Positions 34,780 through 44,294 are shown, counted from the stretch's first letter. The stretch is 64,000 bases of DNA from Ornithinibacillus scapharcae TW25 (GCF_000190475.1 NZ_AEWH01000006.1:186001-250000); one strand, 5' to 3'. Notes: generated by a model not told the origin, from the sequence alone. Program-made: numbers and translations.

Positions 34780-35676
34780 TCAATAGTTATCCATCGTTAC
34801 GCCAATTACTGAAGCTCTAATAATTTCTAGCCCTAGAAATCTTTTCAATTCACTCGGTATACCTATTACGATTGCTCCACTAATGAGTGTTTGTTTATCC
34901 AAATTCTCCGCTTCCCAGATTGGAGAATCTTGATATATTCTAAAACCGTGAGCATCTTCCCCATGCAATACGTGGTCAAAATCCACTTCACTTTCATTCA
35001 GTTCATTAAAATGATTAGCTTTAGATTTATCTTCCCATAACCAGTGAACATTCTTACTTCCTAATATCTCCCCTACATCTTTAAGTTTCATAGATTCTTC
35101 AAAGGATAGGGCAACCTCTATTAATGTGTTTTCATCTAAGCCTGTAGCAATCTCTAATTCCTGTGGTAAAATATGATACCCAATATGAGGGTAGTAAAAG
35201 TTTATCCTTCGCTCGTTGTTTAAATGATTATACAAAACAGTCCTTTCATTTTTGCCTACGATGTAACTTTCAACTCTAGTGGGAGTTGTTTCCTTTACTT
35301 TACCAAAAGCAGGATATTCCTTCGTAACTACTTCCCATGGAATCAATCTGTCACCAATTTTCTTATAATAAGTAATCTCCGCTTCTGTACTTAAAAATCC
35401 ATGTGTATACTTTACATCAAAATCTACAATACCAGCGCCTTTTCCTCCCGACAAATATTCTTGTGTTATTTTTGACATATCTTGATCCATCTTTTTATTT
35501 ATGAGGTTATTCGTCCCAGCCTGTATAAGAATAAAAAATACACTAAATGTTAGAATAGAAATGAAGATATATAAACTTACTTGTTTCCATTTAGATTTTC
35601 GTACAGTTTTTTGAAATGTGGTACTGCTAACAAAGTCCTTTTCTTGGTTGTGATTCGTATTTTTATTCTCTTCCAT
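34780..35676 (-). CDS. Anti-sigma factor, Sigma_reg_N / Sigma_reg_C type (YhdL-like)
   Basis: Protein of 298 residues with an N-terminal cytoplasmic part (1-30), one helix (about 32-52, VSLYIFISILTFSVFFILIQA) and an extracellular part carrying the sigma-factor-regulator C-terminal domain (VHWLWEDKSKANHFNE, GFRIYQDSPIW). The layout matches YhdL, the anti-sigma-M factor of Bacillus subtilis. Its start overlaps the preceding ECF gene by 14 bp, so they are coupled. Confidence 0.87.
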   Translation of the reverse strand: MEENKNTNHNQEKDFVSSTTFQKTVRKSKWKQVSLYIFISILTFSVFFILIQAGTNNLINKKMDQDMSKITQEYLSGGKGAGIVDFDVKYTHGFLSTEAEITYYKKIGDRLIPWEVVTKEYPAFGKVKETTPTRVESYIVGKNERTVLYNHLNNERRINFYYPHIGYHILPQELEIATGLDENTLIEVALSFEESMKLKDVGEILGSKNVHWLWEDKSKANHFNELNESEVDFDHVLHGEDAHGFRIYQDSPIWEAENLDKQTLISGAIVIGIPSELKRFLGLEIIRASVIGVTMDNY

Positions 35677-36169
35677 AGTCGCCCTCCTTATATAGCTTCA
35701 ACAACTTTTTCCGTGCACGAAACAGATTAGTTTTTATCGAACTATTGCTGATTCCTAGTATCTCAGCTATTTCATCATATGATAATTCAGAATGATATTT
35801 TAGTAGAATTAGTTCCACGTAAAGGGGTCTCAACTTTAAGAGATGCTTGTTAAGTTCCTCTATTCGTTCTTTCATCATTAGAATCAACTCTGGTAGTTCA
35901 GTAGATTCTTCCTCGATAAGCATATTATCAACATTAAGTATGTACTTTTTATTCTTTCGATATTGATCATAGTAGTAGTTTAATGCAACACGTATTAACC
36001 AACTTCGAACATATGGTGTCTTTATCGAATCTGAGTACTTGAGGTATTTATAAGCTGCTTCTTGGACGGCATCCTCGGCATCAAGATGTGGAACACCTTT
36101 ACTCAATAAGTACCGATAAACAATATTCAATTCTTTATTTAATTCTGTTAAGAGTATTTTATTACTCAT
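35663..36169 (-). CDS. ECF RNA polymerase sigma factor, SigM-like
   Basis: ECF factor of 168 residues: region 2 (PHLDAEDAVQEAAYKYLKY, YVRSWLIRVALNYYYDQYRK) and region 4 (LRPLYVELILLKYHSELSYD, then SNSSIKTNLFRARKKLLKLY). Together with the YhdL-like protein it forms a SigM/YhdL-type envelope-stress module; the family in general controls peptidoglycan and membrane genes. ATG start with GGGGGAGGG before it. A second, unrelated ECF module lies immediately downstream on the same strand. Confidence 0.92.
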   Translation of the reverse strand: MSNKILLTELNKELNIVYRYLLSKGVPHLDAEDAVQEAAYKYLKYSDSIKTPYVRSWLIRVALNYYYDQYRKNKKYILNVDNMLIEEESTELPELILMMKERIEELNKHLLKLRPLYVELILLKYHSELSYDEIAEILGISNSSIKTNLFRARKKLLKLYKEGDYGRE

Positions 36170-36191
36170 TTCCCTCCCCCTACATGTAATA

Positions 36192-36218
36192 GACGTTTGA
36201 AAACAGGAAAAGTATACA
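36192..36218 (-). promoter_or_regulatory. ECF-type promoter candidate of the SigM-like module
   Basis: Minus strand TGTATAC (36218-36212), then TTTT at the spacer start, 16-bp spacer, and CGTCTA (36195-36190). The -10 is exact for ECF promoters while the -35 is only partial. Confidence 0.4.
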
Positions 36219-36225
36219 TAAACGT

Positions 36226-36258
36226 AAAAAAACTGCTTCCGTAATTAGAGGCAGTTCA
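36226..36258 (-). terminator. Terminator downstream of the GNAT gene
   Basis: AACTGC..TC / GA..GCAGTT stem followed by seven T on the minus strand. It separates the GNAT unit from the ECF module. Confidence 0.8.
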
Positions 36259-36350
36259 TCATTACTATTTCGATAACATTCGTATGGGACTATCTGATTA
36301 GAGTTAGTTTAAGTTTTTATATCTTCATTTAGTATTAAGTCAAAGCTGAA

Positions 36351-36878
36351 TTAAAATTTATCAACTACTTCGTCTACATTATTCCATTCATAAATTAATT
36401 CATTAAGTATTTTTCCACCAATTTTAATTGGAATCGTTTTAACTAAGTTCGCACCATAGTACTCATAAAAATAACGAGTTTTATTTTCCTCAAGTACTTC
36501 CACAAATACTTTTTCATAGTCTAATTGTTTAAAATGAAAAAAAAGTTCTCTTAAAAGCAACTTCCCTATTCCTTGTCCTTGATATTCTTCCAGTAGGTAA
36601 ATAGAAGTCAAATCACCGGACTTTTCTACAATATTACTTTCTCTCTTCCAGGCATCTGCAAAACCAATAATTTGACCTTCGTTATTCTCTGCAATTAAAA
36701 CATAGTTATCTTCTCTAGCAATATTGTCTTTCCATAATTCTGTTCGTTGTTCATAAGATAAATTGTTTAAGAATTCATCTGGGATAATGCCTTTATAAGT
36801 CGTTCTCCAACTATCAACGTGCACTATTGCAATTCCTGGAGCATCACTTATCTCTGCTCTTCTTATTTGCACATTCAA
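36351..36878 (-). CDS. GNAT family N-acetyltransferase
   Basis: Acetyltransferase of 175 residues with VHVDSWRTTYKGIIPDEFL near the N-terminus, a signature seen in many Bacillus GNATs, and the acetyl-CoA loop LLEEYQGQGIGKLLLRELF, then VLEENKTRYFYEYYGANLVK. Substrate unknown. ATG with GGGAGGG upstream. Probably first in its unit. Confidence 0.87.
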   Translation of the reverse strand: MNVQIRRAEISDAPGIAIVHVDSWRTTYKGIIPDEFLNNLSYEQRTELWKDNIAREDNYVLIAENNEGQIIGFADAWKRESNIVEKSGDLTSIYLLEEYQGQGIGKLLLRELFFHFKQLDYEKVFVEVLEENKTRYFYEYYGANLVKTIPIKIGGKILNELIYEWNNVDEVVDKF

Positions 36879-36902
36879 TCCCTCCCACCTTCTCTACTAC
36901 CT

Positions 36903-37193
36903 TTACCAATATGGCTCTTCTTCGTTGGACAACGTTAAAATGAACGGATATAGGGCTAATATGAGAATCACCATTATAATACCAATAACAAGTCCCATCC
37001 CAAATGAAACATCTAACAAAGAATTTAATGGTAATATCACAACGAGAAAAGTTAATGTGACCATGCCACTTCTAACTCTGGATGACGCAGACTCATATTG
37101 CTTTTGTTTACAATATGGACATTTCAATCTAAATAAGGTTTTGATTGTTTGTATCCAATTCCACTTTTCCTCGCACTTTTGGCAAATAGGCAT
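36903..37193 (-). CDS. TIGR04104-type (cxxc_20_cxxc) small membrane protein
   Basis: Protein of 96 residues with two CxxC pairs near the N-terminus, CQKCEEKW at 4-7 and CPYCKQKQ about 20 residues later, forming a zinc-ribbon-like motif, followed by two membrane helices (about 42-60 and 66-87). This is the layout of the cxxc_20_cxxc family. Start at 37193 has GGGGGATTG before it. Function unknown. It may be co-transcribed with the GNAT gene downstream. Confidence 0.85.
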   Translation of the reverse strand: MPICQKCEEKWNWIQTIKTLFRLKCPYCKQKQYESASSRVRSGMVTLTFLVVILPLNSLLDVSFGMGLVIGIIMVILILALYPFILTLSNEEEPYW

Positions 37194-37247
37194 ATACAAT
37201 CCCCCTGTCAATTACTAATAGGACCATCCTAAACGAATTAATCCCCC

Positions 37248-37958
37248 TCAATTCAAGGATAAATAGCTTCCAAAACCATGTTCTGTATTTAAATTCTTCT
37301 GATTAAGATAAGCCTCTGTCTTATTGGACAGGTTAACTAAAAAGTCCACCCAGTATTCTTTCGTAATGGCATTCTTTTCATAAATCTCTTGATAGTTTCC
37401 ATTTAGAAATCGATCAATCGTTTCCTCAACCGTTTGACCTGGATTCACCGTTACAGCATGTACCTCTACTTCATCACGCCATCTATCACTTAACTGTTTT
37501 ATCGTCTTAATTTTTTCAAGTTGATATTCATTTAACTTCACTGATCCATGTACAGAAGGCAGATTACCAAATAAATCGGAAAAATAGATCGCAATATCTG
37601 ACGCAACAGTTTCGGAAGTATCCGAAAGGTTGTCTATAGACTCTCTCTTTAAGTCATAGACAGCTATTTGATGATAATCTTGTAATTCCGATGCAATTAG
37701 GACCGATGCATCTTTTAATAAGCTAGCATCTTCCTGAGATAATTCCTTAGTCGTCAGAATCCTATCTAAGACACTATTTGCGCGCAAAATACTACTATTC
37801 ATATTACCAAAATCAACCATTAAGTTATCAGACATGTACTGGATATATTTTTGTTTTTCGATATATTGGGATACATTCACCACGATTAATAGTAGAATAA
37901 CAAAAGCGAATATTATGTTTTTAACTCTATTATGGATTGCTGACAATACTTCTCCCAC
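37248..37958 (-). CDS. Hypothetical membrane-anchored protein
   Basis: Protein of 236 residues with one N-terminal helix (about 13-30, NIIFAFVILLLIVVNVSQYI) and a helical extracytoplasmic domain (LRANSVLDRILTTKELSQED, later LSDRWRDEVEVHAVTVNPGQ). No enzymatic motif recognised. It might be a sensor or a sporulation-type protein; this is a guess. ATG at 37958 preceded by a GGTGGGAGAAG site. Confidence 0.65.
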   Translation of the reverse strand: MGEVLSAIHNRVKNIIFAFVILLLIVVNVSQYIEKQKYIQYMSDNLMVDFGNMNSSILRANSVLDRILTTKELSQEDASLLKDASVLIASELQDYHQIAVYDLKRESIDNLSDTSETVASDIAIYFSDLFGNLPSVHGSVKLNEYQLEKIKTIKQLSDRWRDEVEVHAVTVNPGQTVEETIDRFLNGNYQEIYEKNAITKEYWVDFLVNLSNKTEAYLNQKNLNTEHGFGSYLSLN

Positions 37959-38020
37959 CTTATTAATGTCTACTCGATTTTTCTTTACTTCCGAACATCG
38001 TTGTAAAACTAATCAATGAG

Positions 38021-38242
38021 TTAAGAACAACAAAAAATAAAATCATCAAAAGCATCTTCAGGTATGTAGATTATTCCATTTTCAATTTTATACGGTATTT
38101 CATTTTCATCTAGTAAATCAGTGGTATTACTGTTGGTATGCTCACCCAATTCTGTATACTTACCGTAATATTTCTTTTCGAAAGCGGCCAAAATTATCAG
38201 GATAATAATTAACCAAACGAAGAACACCATATATTTCTTCAC
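38021..38242 (-). CDS. Small membrane-anchored protein, 73 residues
   Basis: Single N-terminal helix (YMVFFVWLIIILIILAAF), then an acidic domain ending in IIYIPEDAFDDFIFCCS with a double cysteine. GTG at 38242 is chosen for GCGAGGG before it. Family not recognised. It precedes the 236-residue membrane protein on the same strand by about 60 bp, so a joint role is possible. The 180 bp upstream hold nothing that I recognise. Confidence 0.6.
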   Translation of the reverse strand: MKKYMVFFVWLIIILIILAAFEKKYYGKYTELGEHTNSNTTDLLDENEIPYKIENGIIYIPEDAFDDFIFCCS

Positions 38243-38446
38243 TCTATTCCCTCGCTTCATACTTTCTATTGTTCCTTTGTACTGTAACTTCCCCCACGTT
38301 TATTAATTAAATTGAATCATTTACTTAATATTCACAGCAAAAAATTCCTACTTCCATTCCCATACTAACATACTATTCCGAAAATTAAACCTAGCATTGA
38401 TATAATAAAATTGAAGTCGTAAAGACTCCACTCCTCTCACATCGGC

Positions 38447-38665
38447 TTATCTATGACGTCTCCGATCACTGTTTTTTACGTAACTATTTTGGTGCACATA
38501 ATCTTCATTTTTATTGGAATACCATATACTTAGCGCGGCTGCTAAGAACAAAAATATTCCACCCACCACAACACCTATCTTGTAAAGACCAGTAAATATT
38601 AAGACGAACGAACTCACAAGAGTAGTTACCATTACAATACCTAGTAGCCATTTAGGATCTTTCAT
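38447..38665 (-). CDS. Small membrane protein, two helices
   Basis: Protein of 72 residues with helices at about 5-25 and 28-49 (WLLGIVMVTTLVSSFVLIFTGL and IGVVVGGIFLFLAAALSIWY), ending in a polar Asn- and Arg-rich tail. ATG at 38665 has TTGGAGGG nine bases before it. Function unknown. Confidence 0.65.
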   Translation of the reverse strand: MKDPKWLLGIVMVTTLVSSFVLIFTGLYKIGVVVGGIFLFLAAALSIWYSNKNEDYVHQNSYVKNSDRRRHR

Positions 38666-38759
38666 CTGAAATCCCTCCAATTAATCGATTCTTCCTTTAT
38701 TTGTTATACGGATTACACCTGAGATATGTTTCTTTTTATTATATGAAGCTTTATAGCTA

Positions 38760-38802
38760 TAAAAAATAGAGTGCCAAGTTATTTTGGCACTCTATATATA
38801 AA
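38760..38802 (-). terminator. Terminator of the exonuclease gene
   Basis: AGAGTGCCAA / TTGGCACTCT perfect stem with a minus-strand ATTTTTT tail. Confidence 0.88.
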
Positions 38803-38823
38803 AATCCTCTGCATAACAATCAT

Positions 38824-39438
38824 TTACCTAACTCGCAATGTTGTGTGCTTCTTTGACTTTCTAATCTTTGGTGGGTAATATCCTCTTTCAAAGATTCGTC
38901 CCTTCGTAATCTTGAATTTCTCCAAAAATAAATCAATCGATTCCGTTCCTGAAGCTTCCAGTGCTTTTTGCATCACAATTGCAGCTACTCGTGCATCCTC
39001 TAACGCATTATGGTGGTGAAACTCTACCTCGTGATGATATGCCAAGGTATTCAACTTATGATTTTCCATGTCAGGCCATACCTGTTTGGCGATATTGGCA
39101 GTGCAAAGATAATCCATTTCTGGATATGTTAACCGGTCACGGTCAAGCGTCTGTCTAATAACACTCATATCAAAACTTGCATTATGAGCCAGTACAAGAT
39201 TTCCTGAGAGATAATCGTTCAAGGTAGGCCATATCTCTGAGAAGGTTTTCACCTCCAATACGTCCTCTTCACGTATTCCATGAACACGGATATTAAAAGG
39301 ACTGAAATATGTCTCTGGGTTTATTAAGCTATAGTATTCATCAATTATTTCTTTCTCGTTCGCTACGACAATCCCTACGGCACATGGGCTATGACGTTTC
39401 TCATTTGCCGTTTCAAAATCTATCGAAACAAAATTCAT
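38824..39438 (-). CDS. DEDDh 3'-5' exonuclease (DnaQ/RNase T-like)
   Basis: Exonuclease of 204 residues. ExoI is VSIDFETANEKR (Asp and Glu ligands), ExoII is NLVLAHNASFDMSVI (Asp), and ExoIII is HNALEDARVAAIVM (His and Asp), giving a complete DEDDh set. The C-terminal 45 residues are basic. Stand-alone proteins of this type in Bacillus act on DNA or RNA ends in repair or processing. Single gene between two terminators. Confidence 0.92.
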   Translation of the reverse strand: MNFVSIDFETANEKRHSPCAVGIVVANEKEIIDEYYSLINPETYFSPFNIRVHGIREEDVLEVKTFSEIWPTLNDYLSGNLVLAHNASFDMSVIRQTLDRDRLTYPEMDYLCTANIAKQVWPDMENHKLNTLAYHHEVEFHHHNALEDARVAAIVMQKALEASGTESIDLFLEKFKITKGRIFERGYYPPKIRKSKKHTTLRVR

Positions 39439-39503
39439 TTGCTACATCCCTTTATTAAATAACTTTATCCTATCATACCATGTCTAACCCTTGGCTGTAA
39501 TGA

Positions 39504-39543
39504 AAAAAATGCTGCCAAGCTTTTCCGCTTGTACAGCATTTCT
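39504..39543 (-). terminator. Terminator of the HAD phosphatase gene
   Basis: AAATGCTG and CAAGC pair with GCTTG and CAGCATTT; T-run on the minus strand. Confidence 0.85.
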
Positions 39544-39545
39544 TC

Positions 39546-40322
39546 TTACAGTAACCCAACCATTCTCAACCCGTGAAGAATACCATCCTCATCAACCGGC
39601 TTAGTCACATATTTTGCTATTTCCTTTACTTCATTTACGCCATTTCCCATCGCAACACTATTATGGACGCTTGATAGCATTGCAATATCATTCAAGCCAT
39701 CTCCGAACGCATATACGCGTTCAGTTGGAATTTGCAGTTTTTCAACAGCCTTTTCAATTCCTTTCGCTTTCGAGCCGCCATTAGGTAATACATCCGTAGA
39801 AACTTTGTGCCAGCGGATGAAATCAAATTCTGGGAATGCATTTACATACTGATTTTCTTCCTCTTCCGTACAGAATAAAAGGGTTTGGTAAAGTTTATTA
39901 TTTTCATAATAAAGTGGATCGTGAGACGGCATTCCAACCTTAAGTGTGCTAATACTTTCATTAATTCTTGGATGTTCAGGGACATTTGCCTTCATGTAGT
40001 TAGGGTCCATATATACCAATGGGTGTTCATTGGCTAGCGCAATTTCCGATAGTCTCTTAATAGCAGTTTTATCTAGAGGGTTTCCATAAACCTCTTCCCC
40101 TTCTACTACTACATACTGTCCGTTATAGCTAACATATGTATTGATTCCTAACTCATTACGTAAGTCTTTGTACATGAATGGACCACGTCCTGTAGCAATT
40201 GCTACAATATGTCCTTGTCTCTTTAACTCCTGAATTGCTTCTTTCGTAGAACTCGGTAATTGTTTATCGTGATTAAGTAGTGTTCCGTCAATATCAAAAA
40301 ATATGACGCTTTGCTGTGACAT
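39546..40322 (-). CDS. Cof-type HAD-IIB phosphatase
   Basis: Haloacid-dehalogenase-like hydrolase of 258 residues. Motif I is FFDIDGTLLNHDK with the nucleophile Asp, motif II is AIATGRGPF, motif III the Lys of GGSKAKGIEKAV, and motif IV AFGDGLNDIAML. The cap of the Cof type lies between about 80 and 185. These enzymes dephosphorylate sugar phosphates and flavin nucleotides. Start at 40322 has AAAGGAG in front. Confidence 0.93.
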   Translation of the reverse strand: MSQQSVIFFDIDGTLLNHDKQLPSSTKEAIQELKRQGHIVAIATGRGPFMYKDLRNELGINTYVSYNGQYVVVEGEEVYGNPLDKTAIKRLSEIALANEHPLVYMDPNYMKANVPEHPRINESISTLKVGMPSHDPLYYENNKLYQTLLFCTEEEENQYVNAFPEFDFIRWHKVSTDVLPNGGSKAKGIEKAVEKLQIPTERVYAFGDGLNDIAMLSSVHNSVAMGNGVNEVKEIAKYVTKPVDEDGILHGLRMVGLL

Positions 40323-40423
40323 GTTTATATTCTCCTTTGTCTGCATTTGCATGATACTTCTATTCTACCCATTGAAAGCTCTTACATGTCAAATGCTTAA
40401 GAACACAAAGTAGATCTAATCAG

Positions 40424-40654
40424 TCATTTTCGTTCATTTCCTCTCTTAAAATTACCTGTTACTTTGGCCATAAGTAATTGTAATTCCTTTTCATCGCTTG
40501 CCATTTTCATTTTGTCTAAAAATTTGGTTGCTTCTTTTCCTTTTAGTATTTTTACTTGTTTTCCAAAGTAATAAAGGAAAACAGACCCATCCTTCAAAAC
40601 ACGGTAACTAAAAGGAGCTTCATCCAAACGATTTCTTTTATCAATGTTATCCAT
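40424..40654 (-). CDS. Small conserved hypothetical protein, 76 residues
   Basis: Soluble basic protein with a predicted N-terminal beta-hairpin (FSYRVLKDGSVFLYYFGKQV) and a C-terminal helix (GKEATKFLDKMKMASDEKEL). ATG at 40654 with AGGAGGAA six bases before it. I do not recognise the family. It could be a nucleic-acid-binding or regulatory protein. Confidence 0.7.
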   Translation of the reverse strand: MDNIDKRNRLDEAPFSYRVLKDGSVFLYYFGKQVKILKGKEATKFLDKMKMASDEKELQLLMAKVTGNFKRGNERK

Positions 40655-40750
40655 CGCTATTCCTCCTATATTCACTATTTCCTATCATACGCTTGCACTC
40701 TGTCATTTGTTCTTATGCAGGTGGGTAATATTTTTACTTATCTATTTGAA

Positions 40751-40787
40751 AAAAAGCACACAGTAATGATATTCTCCTGTGTGCTTG
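40751..40787 (-). terminator. Terminator of the large membrane protein gene
   Basis: AAGCACACAG / CTGTGTGCTT perfect stem followed by TTTTTTT on the minus strand. Confidence 0.88.
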
Positions 40788-40808
40788 CTATGCTTACGTT
40801 GTTTTAGT

Positions 40809-43800
40809 TTAGTCCCACTTCTTTATTCGTTCTATTACAATTCTCCCAAATTTCTTAACAAGGGTTTCTTTACCTTCTGTATTGTTCTTCCTTTGCCATT
40901 CATTATAACTAGCAATAGCTAATAGTAAAGAACCTGCGATAATTAAATAACTCCACCAAGGTAAATGACCCCAATATGGTCTTGTTTGCATAAACACATT
41001 AAATAATAACACTCCTGCACCAACAAAGAAGAACGATTTGACATGCTTCACCATACCAGCAATTAATGACGCGAGTGATAGTATCCCGACAATTATTGCA
41101 TCATAGATTGTATTGCTTGCTAAGCCATCCTGTACAAGAAGTAATGCGACGATTACAAGTACTGACCACTGGATATTGTTTGCCAGTGACTTATTATCGG
41201 TTAAACCATATCTTCGGAGAACAACAGCTACTACAACCCATGGTAGTACATAGAGTTCTCTTGTAAATAACGCTGGAAGCTCGAAATGTTCTAATAACAC
41301 ATAATATGGCTGTAATACATAGACAAACGCTATAAAAGTCATCCATTTTACGGGAACATCTGAAACTCTTTTTCTATTTAAGAATACGAATAGAACAATT
41401 AATATGCCAGGAAGTAATGAATCCAGTAAACTTCCAGAACCAATCTGATATAGGTTTAAGAACACAAGTATTCCTAGAATAGTAAAGCAATCAAGTGTGA
41501 TGAACTTTTCCTTCACTTGGTAAAGCAGCGGATAGATTAGTAATCCCACTACACTTAATACTAAACCAAATAGGGCATGGAGCAATAACTGGTATTCTAT
41601 TACATGATCATTACCACTGAAGTTCATCACTCCACCATACATGAGAAGTAATGGCAGAATGGTTATGATGTCCCAATTCATCCGCTTTAGCACCGCTAAT
41701 ACTAATACACCGTATACGATAGTTGAAACAAACGTCAGTAGGTCATACGGATATTGAAGCATGAAACTTAACATACCAATACTCGAGAATGGTACAAAAT
41801 AATATAGAATTCGCTTCTTCCATACATCACTTCCAACTAGCCAACCAATAAACAGCAACAGACTAATCAGGAAGAATGAGTAGGATAGATGTGTGTACCA
41901 ATCGAGTTTTGAGAATGTAAGAAATACAAACACCCATAAAGCGGTTGTTCCCGCATAAAGGAATGTTTTCACTTGCCATTCTGTTTTTACTAACTTAATG
42001 GTAATTCCATAAACAGTGGCTGCTATAAGGAAAGCCCATAGCCCATCTCCCCAAGCAACAACCAAACTAACTAATAGCGCCTGTGGCAAGAATATATACC
42101 CCACCCAGTAAAAGGCACGGGAAAGCGATTGTTCTTTCTTTCCTAACAATAGGCCTAGTAACAGCAGTAATATGGAAGCTAATACAAATTGAACCCACTG
42201 GAACCATTCCGGTACAACGGATACTTGTTCATAAATGACTACTAGTAAACTCAAATAGGAAATTAACGTCATACTACTGAGCACAAACGGAACAAAGAAC
42301 CATTTCGTTTGTCTATATAGGAGATAAGCCATAACTATTCCACCTATGCAAATAAGCATACGTGATAATGAATCTTCCCCTAAACCAAGACTATTAAGTA
42401 TCCCTAGCCCATAGAAAAGTTGAGCAACATAGAAGCTAATAATGAAAAACGTATTTCTTTTAACACTCTTCCATCCATAGCTAATAAAGAGCACAAGAAG
42501 TCCACCTAAAACTATCTGAATTGGGCTAAATGACACTTCATAGAATAAATTCATATCCATAAAGAAGTGTTGATACAGAATCATACCCGCTGCTCCTAGA
42601 GCCAATGCATGCATCCATGGTGCAATTGGACTCATCTCCGGACGAGTTTCATAGTGGTACATCACGATACCAATGATACTTAACAGAACAAGCATAACAC
42701 TCAGTTCCATTGCCCCTGTATGGATAGATCCAAAGAAAATACTGATTAACATCGTTATGCCAGTAATATCCCGTGTACTTTCTTTCATTGGAATCCAAAG
42801 GGATACCTTCACCAAGCATCCTCCTACGGTGTATAACAAGAAAGCTAATACAAAGAATGGTAGGATGGTTGATTCATATCCCATCCAAGTTTTCGCTAAT
42901 AATGCAAGCTGATAAGCACTACTCATGAGGAATATCGGGCTAAGATAGTTAAATAATTTATTTTTAGCCGTTGAGGCTAAATAAGCAAAGTTAAAGGTTA
43001 TCAAAAGGTATGCAATCAGTAAAACGATGGAGCCTTCGCCCATTCGTAAGACTAACCCTTGGAGGCTAATATAAAGAAAGGCTAACGTTGACACGATCGC
43101 ACTCGTGATTTGGAAAATCTTCTTTAACGAGCCGGTGTCTTTGATAACCTTTGGCAATGCTAAAAAGAAAATCCCTAATAAAGCATAGACAATTTCCCCA
43201 ACACCCTCGAGAATAGAATTTTCAACTAGCTGATAGGATCCGTAAATAATCATTCCAGTAAAAACAAAATGATAGGATTTATGATTGGTAACATAAATCA
43301 TAGAAAAATAAAAGATTGCCGTTAAAAGCAAATTAAAGCTATATATTATTTCATGATCATAGAATACAAGCATTAACAACGTAGAAAGAATTAAATTCGC
43401 TTGAATAAACGGAATAAACTCGGCTATGAATTGCTTTAGGTTCACGTGATTTTTTAGCTTGCGGTAACCAAGAATTAATAACATATTATAAAACATGATT
43501 CCTAAGTAAAATCCATCTACTGGTAACTGCATAGCAGCTATTACTAGTCCGACAAATACACTAATGGAGATATAGGAAAACCACACAAACAATCGTGACT
43601 GCAATTTAGTTGCCGAATAATAATAAATCGGAATCAAGACAAATGTCCCGATAGCACCAAATAAATATTTACCTTCTCCCGAGAAGGATAAGAAATCCCC
43701 AAATATCCCAAAATACCCTGCAGATATAACTACTATCGGCAAGTATAGACTTCCTAAAACTAAAAAGGCGAATGCCGTTTTATCTATTTGGAGAATACGA

Positions 43801-44294
43801 CCGGTTAGCCATGCTAGGCCATAAAATACTACCGCTACTGCTGTAATAAACCCTGTCTTAGTCAAATCACCATATGTATCCCAATAACTTGTAGCCAGTA
43901 CTAAACCTCCTATAAGTAGAAGGATAATACCAAGATTCAACCCCCAAGTAATGTTTCGGTCTCTTACTTCTTTGGCAGATAATTTCTTTGGTTCTAATAC
44001 AGGTTTGGTGAATTTTTGTGGTTTTGGTTCATTTACAGACGGCATAATTTCGTCTTGTATTAGTGATTCTTCCACCTTCTCTTCATTCACATTTCCTTGT
44101 TGCTCTACTACTGGTTGCTGTGGACTTTCCTTCTCTTGTGATACTGTGTTTTCTTTTGGCTGGTCTATATAAAATTTTGTATGTGCATTCACAACTTTAG
44201 CCGCTATATTTAACGAAATATATTTGGATTGTACTAATTGATGGAGTTCTTCCCGCACTATTTCTCTTTTTTCTTCTGGACTAAGCTTTGTCAT
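40809..44294 (-). CDS. Very large polytopic membrane protein, 1161 residues
   Basis: The N-terminal cytoplasmic part (about 1-115) starts with a helical segment (LSPEEKREIVREELHQLV, KYISLNIAAKVVNAHTKFY) and then a Glu/Pro/Gln-rich linker. The rest is roughly 30 or more consecutive hydrophobic helices with short loops and few charged residues. No transporter or enzyme motif was recognised. Large proteins of this look are scattered in Bacillaceae and are annotated as hypothetical or DUF2157-like. ATG 44294 is preferred to ATG 44297 for spacing from AAAGGTGG. Divergent from two small membrane protein genes. Confidence 0.8.
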   Translation of the reverse strand: MTKLSPEEKREIVREELHQLVQSKYISLNIAAKVVNAHTKFYIDQPKENTVSQEKESPQQPVVEQQGNVNEEKVEESLIQDEIMPSVNEPKPQKFTKPVLEPKKLSAKEVRDRNITWGLNLGIILLLIGGLVLATSYWDTYGDLTKTGFITAVAVVFYGLAWLTGRILQIDKTAFAFLVLGSLYLPIVVISAGYFGIFGDFLSFSGEGKYLFGAIGTFVLIPIYYYSATKLQSRLFVWFSYISISVFVGLVIAAMQLPVDGFYLGIMFYNMLLILGYRKLKNHVNLKQFIAEFIPFIQANLILSTLLMLVFYDHEIIYSFNLLLTAIFYFSMIYVTNHKSYHFVFTGMIIYGSYQLVENSILEGVGEIVYALLGIFFLALPKVIKDTGSLKKIFQITSAIVSTLAFLYISLQGLVLRMGEGSIVLLIAYLLITFNFAYLASTAKNKLFNYLSPIFLMSSAYQLALLAKTWMGYESTILPFFVLAFLLYTVGGCLVKVSLWIPMKESTRDITGITMLISIFFGSIHTGAMELSVMLVLLSIIGIVMYHYETRPEMSPIAPWMHALALGAAGMILYQHFFMDMNLFYEVSFSPIQIVLGGLLVLFISYGWKSVKRNTFFIISFYVAQLFYGLGILNSLGLGEDSLSRMLICIGGIVMAYLLYRQTKWFFVPFVLSSMTLISYLSLLVVIYEQVSVVPEWFQWVQFVLASILLLLLGLLLGKKEQSLSRAFYWVGYIFLPQALLVSLVVAWGDGLWAFLIAATVYGITIKLVKTEWQVKTFLYAGTTALWVFVFLTFSKLDWYTHLSYSFFLISLLLFIGWLVGSDVWKKRILYYFVPFSSIGMLSFMLQYPYDLLTFVSTIVYGVLVLAVLKRMNWDIITILPLLLMYGGVMNFSGNDHVIEYQLLLHALFGLVLSVVGLLIYPLLYQVKEKFITLDCFTILGILVFLNLYQIGSGSLLDSLLPGILIVLFVFLNRKRVSDVPVKWMTFIAFVYVLQPYYVLLEHFELPALFTRELYVLPWVVVAVVLRRYGLTDNKSLANNIQWSVLVIVALLLVQDGLASNTIYDAIIVGILSLASLIAGMVKHVKSFFFVGAGVLLFNVFMQTRPYWGHLPWWSYLIIAGSLLLAIASYNEWQRKNNTEGKETLVKKFGRIVIERIKKWD

